From NCBI GenBank assembly GCA_020849855.1, contig JADZFO010000040.1:124001-188000 (forward strand): a stretch of DNA of 64,000 nt, in the 5' to 3' direction. The position numbers and the translations under genes were made by a program. The DNA is from a bacterium (GTDB lineage: Bacteria; 4484-113; JAFGCY01). Positions 33,799 to 42,406 of this stretch are shown here, one piece after another (position 1 is the stretch's first letter; every line of letters begins with the position of its first letter). The notes beneath the pieces were generated by a model that was not told the origin of the DNA, searched no databases, and worked only from the letters and a program-made list of their open reading frames with translations.

Positions 33799-35745
33799 TT
33801 AAGTGGCGCTCGGCTCACTGCTTTTGCGGAAGCCGATTCCGGGGCGCTTGAGCGTCTGCTGGTCGAACTCCTGATAGCGCCGCACCAGCTTCTCCCATTC
33901 CAGAAGGTCAGGCGAGGTGCTCTCGAGGGCGCTCTTCAGGTCGCTCATGCCAATGGCGCGCTGCTCGCCTGTCTCGATAGCGCTGCGCCACGGAATCGTG
34001 GCGGCGTTCTCGACGACCTGGCGGATGGCATCAGCGCTGTAGTTGTTGGAGTTCTGCGCCAGCCAGGACCAGTCGATGTCCTCACTGACCAGGGGCCGCT
34101 GGTTCAGGTAAATCTTGAAAATCTCGGCGCGCTCGGCCGGGCCCGGTGGCGGCACGAAGATCAGGCGGCCCAGGCGGCCGGGGCGGCGCAGCGCGAAGTC
34201 CACTTCCCAGGGCGCGTTAGTTGCGCCCAGCACCATGACCTTGTCGTTGTCACTGGTCAGGCCGTCGAGCTCAATCAGCAGCTGGCTGATCAGCTTCTTC
34301 TCCCAGCCGCTCTGCATCGAGCTGCGGCTGCCGCCGATAGCGTCCACCTCGTCCAGGAAGACGATGGATGGGGCGCGCTTGCGGGCGGTGGCGAAGATCA
34401 TGCTCACAGCCTTCTCGGAGTTTCCAACCCACTTGTCGAGCACCGAGGCCAGGTTGACGTTGATGAAAGAGACCTGGCACTCGCCAGCAGCCGCGCGGGC
34501 CAGCAGGGTCTTGCCACAGCCGGGAGGGCCGAAGAACAGAATCCCTCCGCCGGCGCGCTTGCCATAACGGCTGCTGATCTCAGGGTACTTCAAAGGGTAC
34601 TCAATGGTCTCGCGGATGGCCTGCTTGACCTTGTCGAGTCCGCCGATGTCGCTGAAACGCGCCTCGGGTATCTTGGCCTCGCCAAGCACGGCCTCTTCGT
34701 CACCCCGGCCAAAGGCCGTATAGATGTCGTCCTCCATGCCATAGCTCTGGCGGTGCAGCATCAGGCTGTGGCGGATCTGCTTAGCCTCAGGGTTGCCGGG
34801 CTGCAGTTCCAGCACGCGCTCAGCATCCTTGATAGCCTCGTCAAAGTAGTCGAGGCTCTCGTTGACCTTGGCGCGCTGGAGGAAGAGCTCAGGGTTTGCC
34901 GGCTCAAGCTGGACCAGGCGGTCCAGCACCTTCAGGGAGTCAATATTGCGGTTAAGCTGGAAGAGGCATTCCGACTGCTTCTTGAGCGCCAGCGGATCGT
35001 CCGGATACTCATCCAGAAATGCCTCGACGTCGTCCAGCGCTGCCTCGTAATCTTCCATCTTGAGGCAGGCTTCAGCCCGGTCCAGCAGATAGCCGTGCTG
35101 ATCAGGATACTGCTCGAGCAGGCGCTCATAGTCGCCACGGGCCCGGGCTGCATCCCCCTTATCCAGGTTGTAGTCCGCGCGCAGTTCGCGCAGCGGACCA
35201 TGGAAGGGGAAGAAGAACAGGCCCAGGGTGGCCAGTTCAATCAGCGACTCATCCTCATGATTGTGCTCCAGGCGCCTTGAGACACGCATGAAAAGCTCAG
35301 CGGAAAACAGCGCCTGGCTGTTTGGCGGCAGGTAGAGCCGCAGCAGCTTTTCGAGGGGCTCCTGGAGCTGACGGACTACATCTTCCTTGCGCAGGGTCTC
35401 CAGCGCCATGCGGAAAAGCTTGAGAGCATAGTCTCGGTTCTGCTCTGCCCGGCTAAGCCGCAGCACTGATTCCAGGACAGCTCCAATACGGGCAGGTACC
35501 TCAGAGCGTGGATTCAGCACATAGCGTTCCACGCTCAGCAGCAGCTGGCGCTTCTCCGCCAGGCTGAGGTCAGGCAGCTCTGACAGAACGCCCAAAATGT
35601 CAACTTTTGTATCCGCAGGGGAAAGCTTGAGCCTGAGCAGGTCCTGCTCGAACTCACGGCGGCGGCGCAGCGGCGTCTGAGGCAGCTGGCTGTCAAGAGA
35701 ACGTGCTTCCCGGGGGGGCTCCGGGCTTTGGTGCTGATCTTGCAT
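33799..35745 (-). CDS. TPR-AAA+ ATPase
   Basis: 648 residues from ATG 35745. The longer start at 35775 is rejected because TATAAT (35756-35761) lies between the two. Residues about 170-330 are tetratricopeptide-like repeats (YLLDRAEACLKMEDYEAALDDVEAFLDEYPDD; LQPGNPEAKQIRHSL). Residues about 370-600 are an AAA+ module of the FtsH/spastin/katanin type: Walker A FGPPGCGKTLLARAAA, Walker B SIVFLDEVDAIGG, then VMVLGATNAPWEVDFALRRPGRLGRLIFVPPP. No transmembrane helix or protease motif. Probably a cytoplasmic remodelling ATPase using the TPR part for client recognition. Confidence 0.85.
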   Translation of the reverse strand: MQDQHQSPEPPREARSLDSQLPQTPLRRRREFEQDLLRLKLSPADTKVDILGVLSELPDLSLAEKRQLLLSVERYVLNPRSEVPARIGAVLESVLRLSRAEQNRDYALKLFRMALETLRKEDVVRQLQEPLEKLLRLYLPPNSQALFSAELFMRVSRRLEHNHEDESLIELATLGLFFFPFHGPLRELRADYNLDKGDAARARGDYERLLEQYPDQHGYLLDRAEACLKMEDYEAALDDVEAFLDEYPDDPLALKKQSECLFQLNRNIDSLKVLDRLVQLEPANPELFLQRAKVNESLDYFDEAIKDAERVLELQPGNPEAKQIRHSLMLHRQSYGMEDDIYTAFGRGDEEAVLGEAKIPEARFSDIGGLDKVKQAIRETIEYPLKYPEISSRYGKRAGGGILFFGPPGCGKTLLARAAAGECQVSFINVNLASVLDKWVGNSEKAVSMIFATARKRAPSIVFLDEVDAIGGSRSSMQSGWEKKLISQLLIELDGLTSDNDKVMVLGATNAPWEVDFALRRPGRLGRLIFVPPPGPAERAEIFKIYLNQRPLVSEDIDWSWLAQNSNNYSADAIRQVVENAATIPWRSAIETGEQRAIGMSDLKSALESTSPDLLEWEKLVRRYQEFDQQTLKRPGIGFRKSSEPSAT

Positions 35746-35755
35746 CTGCTGCTGA

Positions 35756-35761
35756 ATTATA
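35756..35761 (-). promoter_or_regulatory. -10 element of the TPR-AAA+ gene
   Basis: TATAAT on the minus strand, ten bases before ATG 35745, implying a leader of only about 3-4 nt. Confidence 0.5.
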
Positions 35762-36040
35762 CCTGCCGGCGGCAAATCTATCGCATCAGGCCTGGGCTAT
35801 GTTGTTTAGCAGTGGCGCTAAAGGGGAATAACGCCCGGAATGCAGCACGGAAGAACAGCGGAGTACGAAGCAAAGGCAGCTCTTGAAGGGCAGCTCCTGC
35901 AACCTTTGTGCCAGTTTGTCAGTCACAAGGCAGTGAGGCTCGCTGAAATTCGACCGTGCTGTGGGCTCGGAAGGCCTGCCAGGGGCGAAATGGCAGCAAA
36001 AAAGGACAGTTTCGTATCTGAACAAGTATCGGAGTTTGCT

Positions 36041-36178
36041 ATGCCTCGTCTGCTCACAATCTGGTGCAGTCTGATAATTGGCCTTATGTGCATTCTTTTG
36101 GTTGCAGGTTTTGACGTTGACAGGGTTGCCGAGAACGCCAGAGAACATGCCATTCGTGTCTCAGATGCAGCCCTATAG
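36041..36178 (+). CDS. Possible small membrane peptide
   Basis: 45 residues: MPRLLTIWCSLIIGLMCILLVAGFDVDRVAENAREHAIRVSDAAL. One hydrophobic segment then a charged tail, preceded by CGGAG eight bases upstream. It lies in an AT-richer 600-bp interval between the TPR-AAA+ and PadR genes that is otherwise empty. Too short for certainty. Confidence 0.3.
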   Translation: MPRLLTIWCSLIIGLMCILLVAGFDVDRVAENAREHAIRVSDAAL

Positions 36179-36379
36179 TTGCACGATTTTATGCAAAGCA
36201 AACTACCCCGCCGGTCAATATCGCAATTTTGATGACCGGTTAAATTAATGTGAGAATCAAATTCTTTCGACAAGACCTGTGATTAGCCGTTACATTTATC
36301 TTAAAATAGGCACCCCCGCGGACGCTGGGATGTTCGCAGCAGATTGAAGTCACACGCCTACGGTGTCAAGAGGAATCGC

Positions 36380-37021
36380 GTGCCTAAAGCTACCAAGATG
36401 CAGGAACTCGTCGTGCTCGGCCTTCTGAACGAGAAGCCGCGCTACGGCTACGAAATCAAAATGATCATCGATAATGTCATGAGCCACGTGATCGATGTTT
36501 CATCCGGCTCACTTTATTATGCCCTCAAGAAACTGCGCGAGCAGGGTCTGGTGAAGGAAACCGCGGTCGAGAAAGTCGGCCGGCGTCCCGAGCGTTCCAT
36601 CTACGAGATTACGGAGCTTGGCCAGAAGGCCTTCAGCGAAGACCTGCCAGAGCTGATCTTCCCGCAGGCGCGCCCCTTCTTTCCGCTCGACCTCGCGCTC
36701 TACTTTCTGCCCTTCGTCGATCCACGTGAGCAGCTCAGGCGGGTGCGCCTGCGCCTGGCTTACATCGCCCTGATGATTGAGTACAGCTCAGAGATCGAAG
36801 ACCGCTTCTCAAGCAGCGCCCCGCCACACCACATGATGGTGCTCATGCACCAGCGGCACTACATGTTCATGGAACGTGATTATCTGACCGGGCTTTGCCA
36901 GGAGCTCGAGAAGCACGTCAGCTATGACCTTAGCGCCGCGGACATGCAGGAGGTCGCACTGGCGGCGAAGAACTACAAGGCCCGTGTCAGGTATGAAGTT
37001 GTGACCAACCCTGAGCAGTAG
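36380..37021 (+). CDS. PadR-family transcriptional regulator
   Basis: 213 residues from GTG 36380, chosen for the AGAGGAA ribosome-binding site five bases upstream; a TTG at 36344 is less likely. Winged-helix PadR signature: MQELVVLGLLNEKPRYGYEIKMIIDNVMSH ... SSGSLYYALKKLREQGLVKETAVEKVGRRPERSIYEITELGQKAF, followed by a C-terminal helical dimerisation region (about 100-213). Upstream at 36302-36307 TAAAAT may be the -10, and a 5-bp palindrome AGAAT-CAA-ATTCT (36253-36265) lies before it. Ligand and targets unknown. Confidence 0.9.
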   Translation: MPKATKMQELVVLGLLNEKPRYGYEIKMIIDNVMSHVIDVSSGSLYYALKKLREQGLVKETAVEKVGRRPERSIYEITELGQKAFSEDLPELIFPQARPFFPLDLALYFLPFVDPREQLRRVRLRLAYIALMIEYSSEIEDRFSSSAPPHHMMVLMHQRHYMFMERDYLTGLCQELEKHVSYDLSAADMQEVALAAKNYKARVRYEVVTNPEQ

Positions 37022-37032
37022 CGGGACTGACC

Positions 37033-37038
37033 TACAAT
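37033..37038 (+). promoter_or_regulatory. -10 hexamer for leaderless YlmH-like gene
   Basis: TACAAT, six bases, then the GTG at 37045. Confidence 0.55.
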
Positions 37039-37044
37039 CGCTCG

Positions 37045-37719
37045 GTGTTTGACTGGTCCAATCTGGCGCCTGATGAGATCTTACTGGCCCTGAGGGGCCT
37101 GAGCGATGGCGCGGCAAGCGGCTTTCTGGACACGCATCAGTTCTCAGTGCTGCTGGACAACCCTGAGCTGCGCCTTAACGGCGGACATCCGGCAGCCCAG
37201 TATCGCCGCGGCAGCCTTGAGGCTCAGCCTGCTCTGATTATCTGGACCTGCCGGCGCAGCGACCTGCCTGAGGGTCTGGGCAGCGCGCGAGCCATCCGGC
37301 AGGCCTGGCGCAACGCCGGGGAAGCGGCATGGGCTGTTGGCGACATCATTGTCGGCAGCGATTCCTGCTGGTTGGCCAGCTTGCCGGAGGCACCAGTGCG
37401 TGGCCTTATTCCTGCTCTTGAAGCTGCTGACCCGGCGACGGAGCTGCCAGGCGTGCAGCCTGAACGACTGACCGCCGCGAGCCTACGCGCAGATGCCGTG
37501 ATCGCCTCACTTTTCAAGGTCAGCCGAGGCGAAGCACAGACGGCGATCGAATATGGCTTCGTCTTTCGCAACTTCCGGCCACTCAACCAGCGCACGACCC
37601 AGATACGCCAGGGCGACGAACTGGTCTATCGCACGAAGGGACGGATCCAGATCACGGAGATGGAAGAGAACAGCCGCAGTGGCCGCAACTGGCTCAGCTT
37701 CAGGCGTTATCCCTGTTGA
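37045..37719 (+). CDS. YlmH-like S4-domain RNA-binding protein
   Basis: 224 residues. The C-terminal 85 residues, LRADAVIASLFKVSRGEAQTAIEYGFVFRNFRPLNQRTTQIRQGDELVYRTKGRIQITEMEENSRSGRNWLSF, follow the S4 domain of YlmH proteins closely (R-x-D-x-v-i-a-s, S-R-x-e-a, I-x-x-G-x-V-x-x-N, G-D-x-x-x-x-r-g-k-g-r). The N-terminal part fits the RRM-like half. YlmH proteins bind ribosomal particles or RNA and often neighbour division genes, but no sepF or divIVA is present here. Leaderless GTG start (TACAAT plus 6 nt). Confidence 0.75.
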   Translation: MFDWSNLAPDEILLALRGLSDGAASGFLDTHQFSVLLDNPELRLNGGHPAAQYRRGSLEAQPALIIWTCRRSDLPEGLGSARAIRQAWRNAGEAAWAVGDIIVGSDSCWLASLPEAPVRGLIPALEAADPATELPGVQPERLTAASLRADAVIASLFKVSRGEAQTAIEYGFVFRNFRPLNQRTTQIRQGDELVYRTKGRIQITEMEENSRSGRNWLSFRRYPC

Positions 37720-37746
37720 TGCTGCTGTCAGAGGCCGGGGCCGGCT

Positions 37747-38754
37747 CTAGCTGGCCAGCATGCCGCGGCTGTAGACCACTACCCTGTTGCGGCCGCGCTC
37801 CTTGGCCTGGTACAGCGCCACATCCGCGCAGTGCACGGCCTGGTCCACGTTGAGAGCTTCAGCATGGTCACAGCAGTAAACGCCGCAGGAGATGGTGCAG
37901 TGAAGCTCATGTGTCTCAAAGGCCACCATGCACTCTGAGACCTTCTCGCGAAGTCGTTCGGCAATGATCTTCCCAACATCCTCGCTGGTGGCTGGCAGGA
38001 GGATTAGGAACTCCTCGCCGCCAATGCGTCCAAAGACATCGCTTCGACGCAGAGTTGAGCTGATGGTCTGCGAGACGCACTTGAGGATCTTGTCACCGGC
38101 GGCATGGCCGTAGGTGTCGTTGAAGGGCTTGAAGTGATCAATATCCAGGTAGATCAGAGTCAGTTCAGAATTCGCGCGGGCGCTGCGAGCCAGCTCCTCT
38201 TCAAGGCGGCGGAAGCAGAAGCGGCGGTTGTACAGCCCGGTCAGCGGGTCGGTGCTGGCCATGTACTCCAGGTCGGCCATGCGCTGCTTGAGCTCGTCCT
38301 GCAGGAACTTGATCCGCACGAGGTTATAGACCTGCGCCATCAGCTGGTACTCGCTGGCGCTGAAGTTCAGACAGGCCAGGGCGCCGTAGTACTGCGCCTC
38401 CATCATCACCGCGCCATCCACTTCCTCGTGCAGAACAAAGACCACCGGGACGTCCTCAAAGGCCGACGCCGCGCGCACCTGGACGCACAGCGAGCTGACG
38501 TCCTCGATACACTGTGAGCAGATGATTGTGACGTCGACACGGTCTTCGTTGGCCTGAGAGACGGCGTCAATCGCGCCGTCAGCGTGGACGACTTCATAGT
38601 TGTACATGTCCAGCAGCGACTGGATCAAGGTCCCGTCAGCGCTGTTGTCCGCGATGACGAGTATCCTCGGGCGGCCAACCATGCGCTGGTTGTAGGGCAG
38701 CAGATCTCCGAGGGATGGACTCACAGGATTTTTATCGGCAGAGCCAAAGCGCAT
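37747..38754 (-). CDS. GGDEF diguanylate cyclase with degenerate receiver domain
   Basis: 335 residues from ATG 38754; longer starts would run into the divergent gene. N-terminal receiver-like domain (RPRILVIADNSADGTLIQSLLDMYNYEVVHAD) in which the acidic pocket and phospho-acceptor are not conserved: ADN in place of DD and TIICSQ where Asp is expected. A coiled linker (VYNLVRIKFLQDELKQRMADLEYMA) leads to a GGDEF domain: STDPLTGLYNRRF, DIDHFKPFNDTYGHAAGD, RIGGEEFLI active site and an upstream RRSD (RxxD) inhibitory site. Synthesises cyclic di-GMP; the receiver half is probably phosphorylation-independent. Confidence 0.88.
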   Translation of the reverse strand: MRFGSADKNPVSPSLGDLLPYNQRMVGRPRILVIADNSADGTLIQSLLDMYNYEVVHADGAIDAVSQANEDRVDVTIICSQCIEDVSSLCVQVRAASAFEDVPVVFVLHEEVDGAVMMEAQYYGALACLNFSASEYQLMAQVYNLVRIKFLQDELKQRMADLEYMASTDPLTGLYNRRFCFRRLEEELARSARANSELTLIYLDIDHFKPFNDTYGHAAGDKILKCVSQTISSTLRRSDVFGRIGGEEFLILLPATSEDVGKIIAERLREKVSECMVAFETHELHCTISCGVYCCDHAEALNVDQAVHCADVALYQAKERGRNRVVVYSRGMLAS

Positions 38755-38772
38755 CTGCAGAAGGCCGCGTGT

Positions 38773-38778
38773 TAGAAT
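38773..38778 (+). promoter_or_regulatory. -10 hexamer for leaderless DHH-like gene
   Basis: TAGAAT, six bases, then the GTG at 38785. Confidence 0.55.
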
Positions 38779-38784
38779 CGGGGA

Positions 38785-40425
38785 GTGGCAAGCAGCGGTG
38801 AGCAGAGCGATTTTGCTCTTTATGAGTTCCTCCGCAGCACTGATACACATGCCCCCGAAACCCAGTCCGCACTCGCCTTCGCGCGGGTCTTCGCCGACCT
38901 GGCCCGGAGGGTGATTGCCGCCCGCTGCGCCCAGGACGGGGATGAGGTCGCCTACCCGCCCGGCCTGAGCTATTACACCCTGCGGGCCTTTATGGACCAG
39001 GGGCACGAGCAGCTCTCGAGCCGGCTGTCTTCCATGGCCGGGCCGGACTGGCCGGGCCAGTGGTCATACCTTCTGGCCGACCTGGCCGAGTACCTGGCGC
39101 GTATCCATCAAACTGCCGCCCCCGAGCGCAGCTCCCTGCAGGTCTGGGTGGGCAAGCCCGGCCAGCAGCAGATCCGGCTTTTTGGCTGGGCCACCACAGA
39201 CGGCCTGGCCCTGGCAGGTGCCGTCCCGCCCGGCTTTGAGGCCCTGCGCGGCCTGCCGGTGGAGCCCTATCTACTGGACAGCGCCCCCGAGGCCGCGGCA
39301 ATGCTGGCGCACTATGACGTGCATGGCCTGTCCATGATGGCCCTGACCCTGCGCTACCTGCGCAGCATCGGTATCAGCGAGCCGGCCTGCGCCATGAGCT
39401 TTGAATGGACCGGCGATATCGGCAAGCTCTGGAAACGCGCTGTCCCGAAGACCTTTGACCTTGATGCCGGCATCCGGGCGGTGATCATGCTCGACTGCTC
39501 GGTCCATTCCCGCAAGCCGGCGCACACTCTGCGGGCCCTGGCGCGCCTGGAAGACAGCCAGCAGTCCAGGCTGATCATGGTTGACCACCACCCTGACACC
39601 TTCATCCTGGCCCCGCAGATGCTGCACCCGAACCTCGACCTGGTGCTGACGGACGTCTTCAGCTGCGGCCTCAGCAAGCGCTGGGAGCAGACCGAGCTGG
39701 AGATCATGGCGCTGGGCGCACTGAGCGACAAGGTGCCTGAGATCGAAAGCGCATTTCCCGCCAGCAGCTACCCCAGCCTGCACGCTGCCGTGGAGGACTA
39801 TCACCAGCGCCACCTGCAGTACAGCCCGACGCCAAGAGAGCTGCGCAACCGCGGCGAATACCCGCTGCGGCCCCTCTGGGAAGCCATCGCGGACGGGGCA
39901 AAGCTGGAGCCGGCACTGGCTGAGCGGGTGCTGGGCAAACTGCCGCCGGCTGAAGAAGTGCCGCAGGCGCAGTATCAGCTTGTCGGCGGCGTGCTGGTGA
40001 TCACCCAGCAGCTTCAGGCGATGGGCCGGGCCTGGTATGCCCTGCTTGAAGAGCTGATGAAGCGTGAGAACGTGCCCTATGCCATCGCTGTCCGGCTGCT
40101 GGACAAGCGCCGTGCCAATTTCCTGCTGCTGACGCGTTGGCAGCTCACGCATGTGCCGCCGGTGCGCTACTTCATCCCTGAGCGCAACCTGCCGCAGGTG
40201 CTGGGCCACCCGGGCGCGCTCTGGGCCGACATGGACAAGGACCAGGCGCCGGACTTCCTGCGGGAGGTTATCGCCGGCATCAACCTCTACCTTGGCCTGG
40301 AGCATGACAGTTCAACGGCAATTGAGCAAATCAGCAAGAACATCCTGGAGGCTGAGCCAGTCCGGATGGAGAATGTTCCGGACCCGGCGGCGGCCCCGCC
40401 GCAGGATGACGACCTGGATGACTAA
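38785..40425 (+). CDS. DHH-superfamily phosphoesterase-like protein
   Basis: 546 residues. Motif order fits DHH proteins: LAHYDVHGLSMMALTLRYLRSIGI (motif I, residues 174-197, with D-x-H where D-x-D is usual), VIMLDCSVHSRKP (motif II), LIMVDHHPDT (motif III, Asp267-His268-His269) and MALGALSDKVPEI (motif IV). The N-terminal 170 residues have no assignment; the C-terminal 180 residues may correspond to a diverged DHHA1 region. Candidates: nano-RNase, cyclic dinucleotide phosphodiesterase or RecJ-like exonuclease. It diverges from the GGDEF gene with only 30 bp between starts, which is suggestive but not proof of a shared role. Confidence 0.65.
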   Translation: MASSGEQSDFALYEFLRSTDTHAPETQSALAFARVFADLARRVIAARCAQDGDEVAYPPGLSYYTLRAFMDQGHEQLSSRLSSMAGPDWPGQWSYLLADLAEYLARIHQTAAPERSSLQVWVGKPGQQQIRLFGWATTDGLALAGAVPPGFEALRGLPVEPYLLDSAPEAAAMLAHYDVHGLSMMALTLRYLRSIGISEPACAMSFEWTGDIGKLWKRAVPKTFDLDAGIRAVIMLDCSVHSRKPAHTLRALARLEDSQQSRLIMVDHHPDTFILAPQMLHPNLDLVLTDVFSCGLSKRWEQTELEIMALGALSDKVPEIESAFPASSYPSLHAAVEDYHQRHLQYSPTPRELRNRGEYPLRPLWEAIADGAKLEPALAERVLGKLPPAEEVPQAQYQLVGGVLVITQQLQAMGRAWYALLEELMKRENVPYAIAVRLLDKRRANFLLLTRWQLTHVPPVRYFIPERNLPQVLGHPGALWADMDKDQAPDFLREVIAGINLYLGLEHDSSTAIEQISKNILEAEPVRMENVPDPAAAPPQDDDLDD

Positions 40426-40461
40426 GTACAGTGCCCGCTGGGCTCCAACTGGGAGGAATAC

Positions 40462-41820
40462 ATGCGCAGCCTGATTCTGGCCACCGTGATCGCGTTCAGC
40501 GCCGCCGGCTCGGCCCTCGCTGGCCAGGCCGGCGAGGTGGAGGCCGTATCGCTGACGGTTTATAACAGCGACCTTGCCCTGATCCGCGAAGAGCGCAGTC
40601 TGCAGCTGGACGCCGGCACCCAGCTGGTGGTCCTGGACAACGTCTCTGGTCAACTGCGGCCCGAGACCGTGCACCTTGACACCAATGGCGGCAATGTCGC
40701 CGTGCTGGAACAGAACTTCGACTATGACCTGGTCAGCCGTGACAAACTGCTGCAGCGCTTCATCGGCAAGACCATCACGCTGCGCGACGACTACAGCAAG
40801 ACAGAAATGACCGGCCGCCTGCTGTCTGTCAGCAGCGGCATAATTCTTGAAGTGGACGGCCAGGTGCTGCTGGACCCGCCGGGCCGCATCATCCTGCCCA
40901 GCGGCGCCGCCGACCAGCTTCTGCTGCGCCCCACCCTTTCCTGGCAGCTGGCCAGCGCCGCCCCGCTCAGCACCCGGGCTACGGTGAGCTACCTCTCTGG
41001 CGGCCTGTCCTGGAACGCGGACTACGTCATGGTGCTGAGCGCTGACGATAGTCGCGGCAGCCTGGAGGGCTGGGTCACGCTGAGTAACTACAGCGGCACG
41101 ACCTATGACAACGCCAGCCTCAAGCTGGTGGCCGGAGAGGTCAACCGCGTCCGGGACGAAATGGACTATGCCATGAAGGCTGGCGCGGCAGCACCGATGG
41201 CCGAGGCCTCCATGGCCGACGGCTTCCAGGAAGAGTCCCTCTTCGAGTACCACCTCTATGACCTGCAGCGGCAGACCACGATCAGGAACAACCAGCAGAA
41301 GCAGATTGGCCTGCTGAGCGCCAGCGACTTCCCGGTAAAGAAGGTCATGGTCTTCGACGGCATGAACGGCGGCGATGTGAAGGTCAACGTCGAGTTCAAC
41401 AATGGCGAGGAGAATGGCCTTGGCATGCCGCTTCCGGCCGGGACCATGCGGGTGATGAAGGCTGACAGCGAGGGCGAACTGCAGTTCATCGGCGAGAACA
41501 ACATCAAGCACACCCCGCGCAAGGAAGACATCCGTCTCTTCATCGGCAACGCCTTCGATGTGAAGGGCGAAGTGACACAGACCGAGTACAAAGACCTTGG
41601 TAACGGCTATACGGCCAGCTACAAGGTCAAGCTTAAGAACCGTAAGGAGAAGGAAGCCGTCAGCGTAACCGTCCCGGTGGTGGTCTACGGTGAGTGGAAG
41701 ATCACCGCGAGCAACCACGATCCCATCGACAAGGACGCCTGGACGAAGGAGTTCATGGTCAACCTGCCCCCCGACAGCGAGAAGGAGCTGACCTACAGCA
41801 TCCAGGTGACCTGGAAGTAG
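40462..41820 (+). CDS. DUF4139 secreted protein
   Basis: 452 residues. Signal peptide MRSLILATVIAFSAAGSALAG, excellent GGGAGGAATAC ribosome-binding region. The mature protein begins EAVSLTVYNSDLALIREERSLQLDAGTQLVVLDNVSG and includes RATVSYLSGGLSWNADYVMVL and GWVTLSNYSGTTYDNASLKLVAGEVNR, the DUF4139 signature; the C-terminal part is a series of beta strands. Function of the family is not established; probably extracytoplasmic. Follows the DHH-like gene after 36 nt. Confidence 0.85.
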   Translation: MRSLILATVIAFSAAGSALAGQAGEVEAVSLTVYNSDLALIREERSLQLDAGTQLVVLDNVSGQLRPETVHLDTNGGNVAVLEQNFDYDLVSRDKLLQRFIGKTITLRDDYSKTEMTGRLLSVSSGIILEVDGQVLLDPPGRIILPSGAADQLLLRPTLSWQLASAAPLSTRATVSYLSGGLSWNADYVMVLSADDSRGSLEGWVTLSNYSGTTYDNASLKLVAGEVNRVRDEMDYAMKAGAAAPMAEASMADGFQEESLFEYHLYDLQRQTTIRNNQQKQIGLLSASDFPVKKVMVFDGMNGGDVKVNVEFNNGEENGLGMPLPAGTMRVMKADSEGELQFIGENNIKHTPRKEDIRLFIGNAFDVKGEVTQTEYKDLGNGYTASYKVKLKNRKEKEAVSVTVPVVVYGEWKITASNHDPIDKDAWTKEFMVNLPPDSEKELTYSIQVTWK

Positions 41821-41899
41821 GCCAGATCCGGCCTGAGAGGGCAAACATGGCAGACAGAACTATACCTTCCAGACTGACGTCTAACACTGCGTGCAGTGC

Positions 41900-41905
41900 T
41901 ATACT
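41900..41905 (+). promoter_or_regulatory. -10 hexamer for leaderless tatA
   Basis: TATACT, six bases, then the ATG at 41912. Confidence 0.55.
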
Positions 41906-41911
41906 CCAGAC

Positions 41912-42124
41912 ATGCCACTCGCGCTGATAGTCGGAATCGGCACGCAGGAGCTGCTGATCATCGCCGGCATCCTGCTGCTCATCTTTGGCGCCACCAAGGT
42001 GCCACAGCTCATGCGCGGCTTTGGCCAGGGCATCCGCGAGTTCAAGGATGCTGTGAAGGACGAGTCGGCGGCCCAGGGCGGCGATGCTAAGCCTGAGGCC
42101 AACGGAGCGGACAAGCCGGCCTAG
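41912..42124 (+). CDS. tatA: Twin-arginine translocase subunit TatA
   Basis: 70 residues: short N-terminal helix GIGTQELLIIAGILLLIFGATKVPQLMRGFGQGIREFKDAVKD, the TatA/E signature with the FG hinge, then an acidic/polar tail. It forms the translocation pore for folded twin-arginine substrates. Start ATG 41912 rather than 41891, because TATACT is exactly 6 nt upstream. No tatC nearby. Confidence 0.92.
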   Translation: MPLALIVGIGTQELLIIAGILLLIFGATKVPQLMRGFGQGIREFKDAVKDESAAQGGDAKPEANGADKPA

Positions 42125-42187
42125 GCCTGCGCAGTGGCGGGTTTCCGGCCTTCCCCTAACTTCGGCCAGGAATTTTCCGCCGAAGCC

Positions 42188-42216
42188 TTGACAGCGCTAA
42201 GCACCGACGGTATGAT
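42188..42216 (+). promoter_or_regulatory. Strong sigma-70-type promoter of the 5S rRNA
   Basis: TTGACA (42188-42193), 17-nt spacer, TATGAT (42211-42216), with 5S rRNA starting 6 nt later. This is the most consensus-like promoter in the window. Confidence 0.88.
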
Positions 42217-42221
42217 TACCG

Positions 42222-42339
<118 letters not shown>

Positions 42340-42384
42340 TTTTTTTTTTGACCTGAACAAGGGCGGCCACGGCCGCCCTTTTGT
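42340..42384 (+). terminator. 5S terminator region: T-run plus bidirectional hairpin
   Basis: Ten T at 42340-42349, then AAGGGCGG / CCGCCCTT stem (42359-42380) followed by TTGTTT. It also lies beyond the stop of the convergent DUF1028 gene. Confidence 0.8.
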
Positions 42385-42406
42385 TTAGCTGCCCACAGCC
42401 GACGCG

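Noticed and set aside
38755..39006. Longer N-terminus for the GGDEF gene
   Set aside because: Would overlap the start region of the divergent DHH-like gene by over 200 bp and has shadow-like composition.
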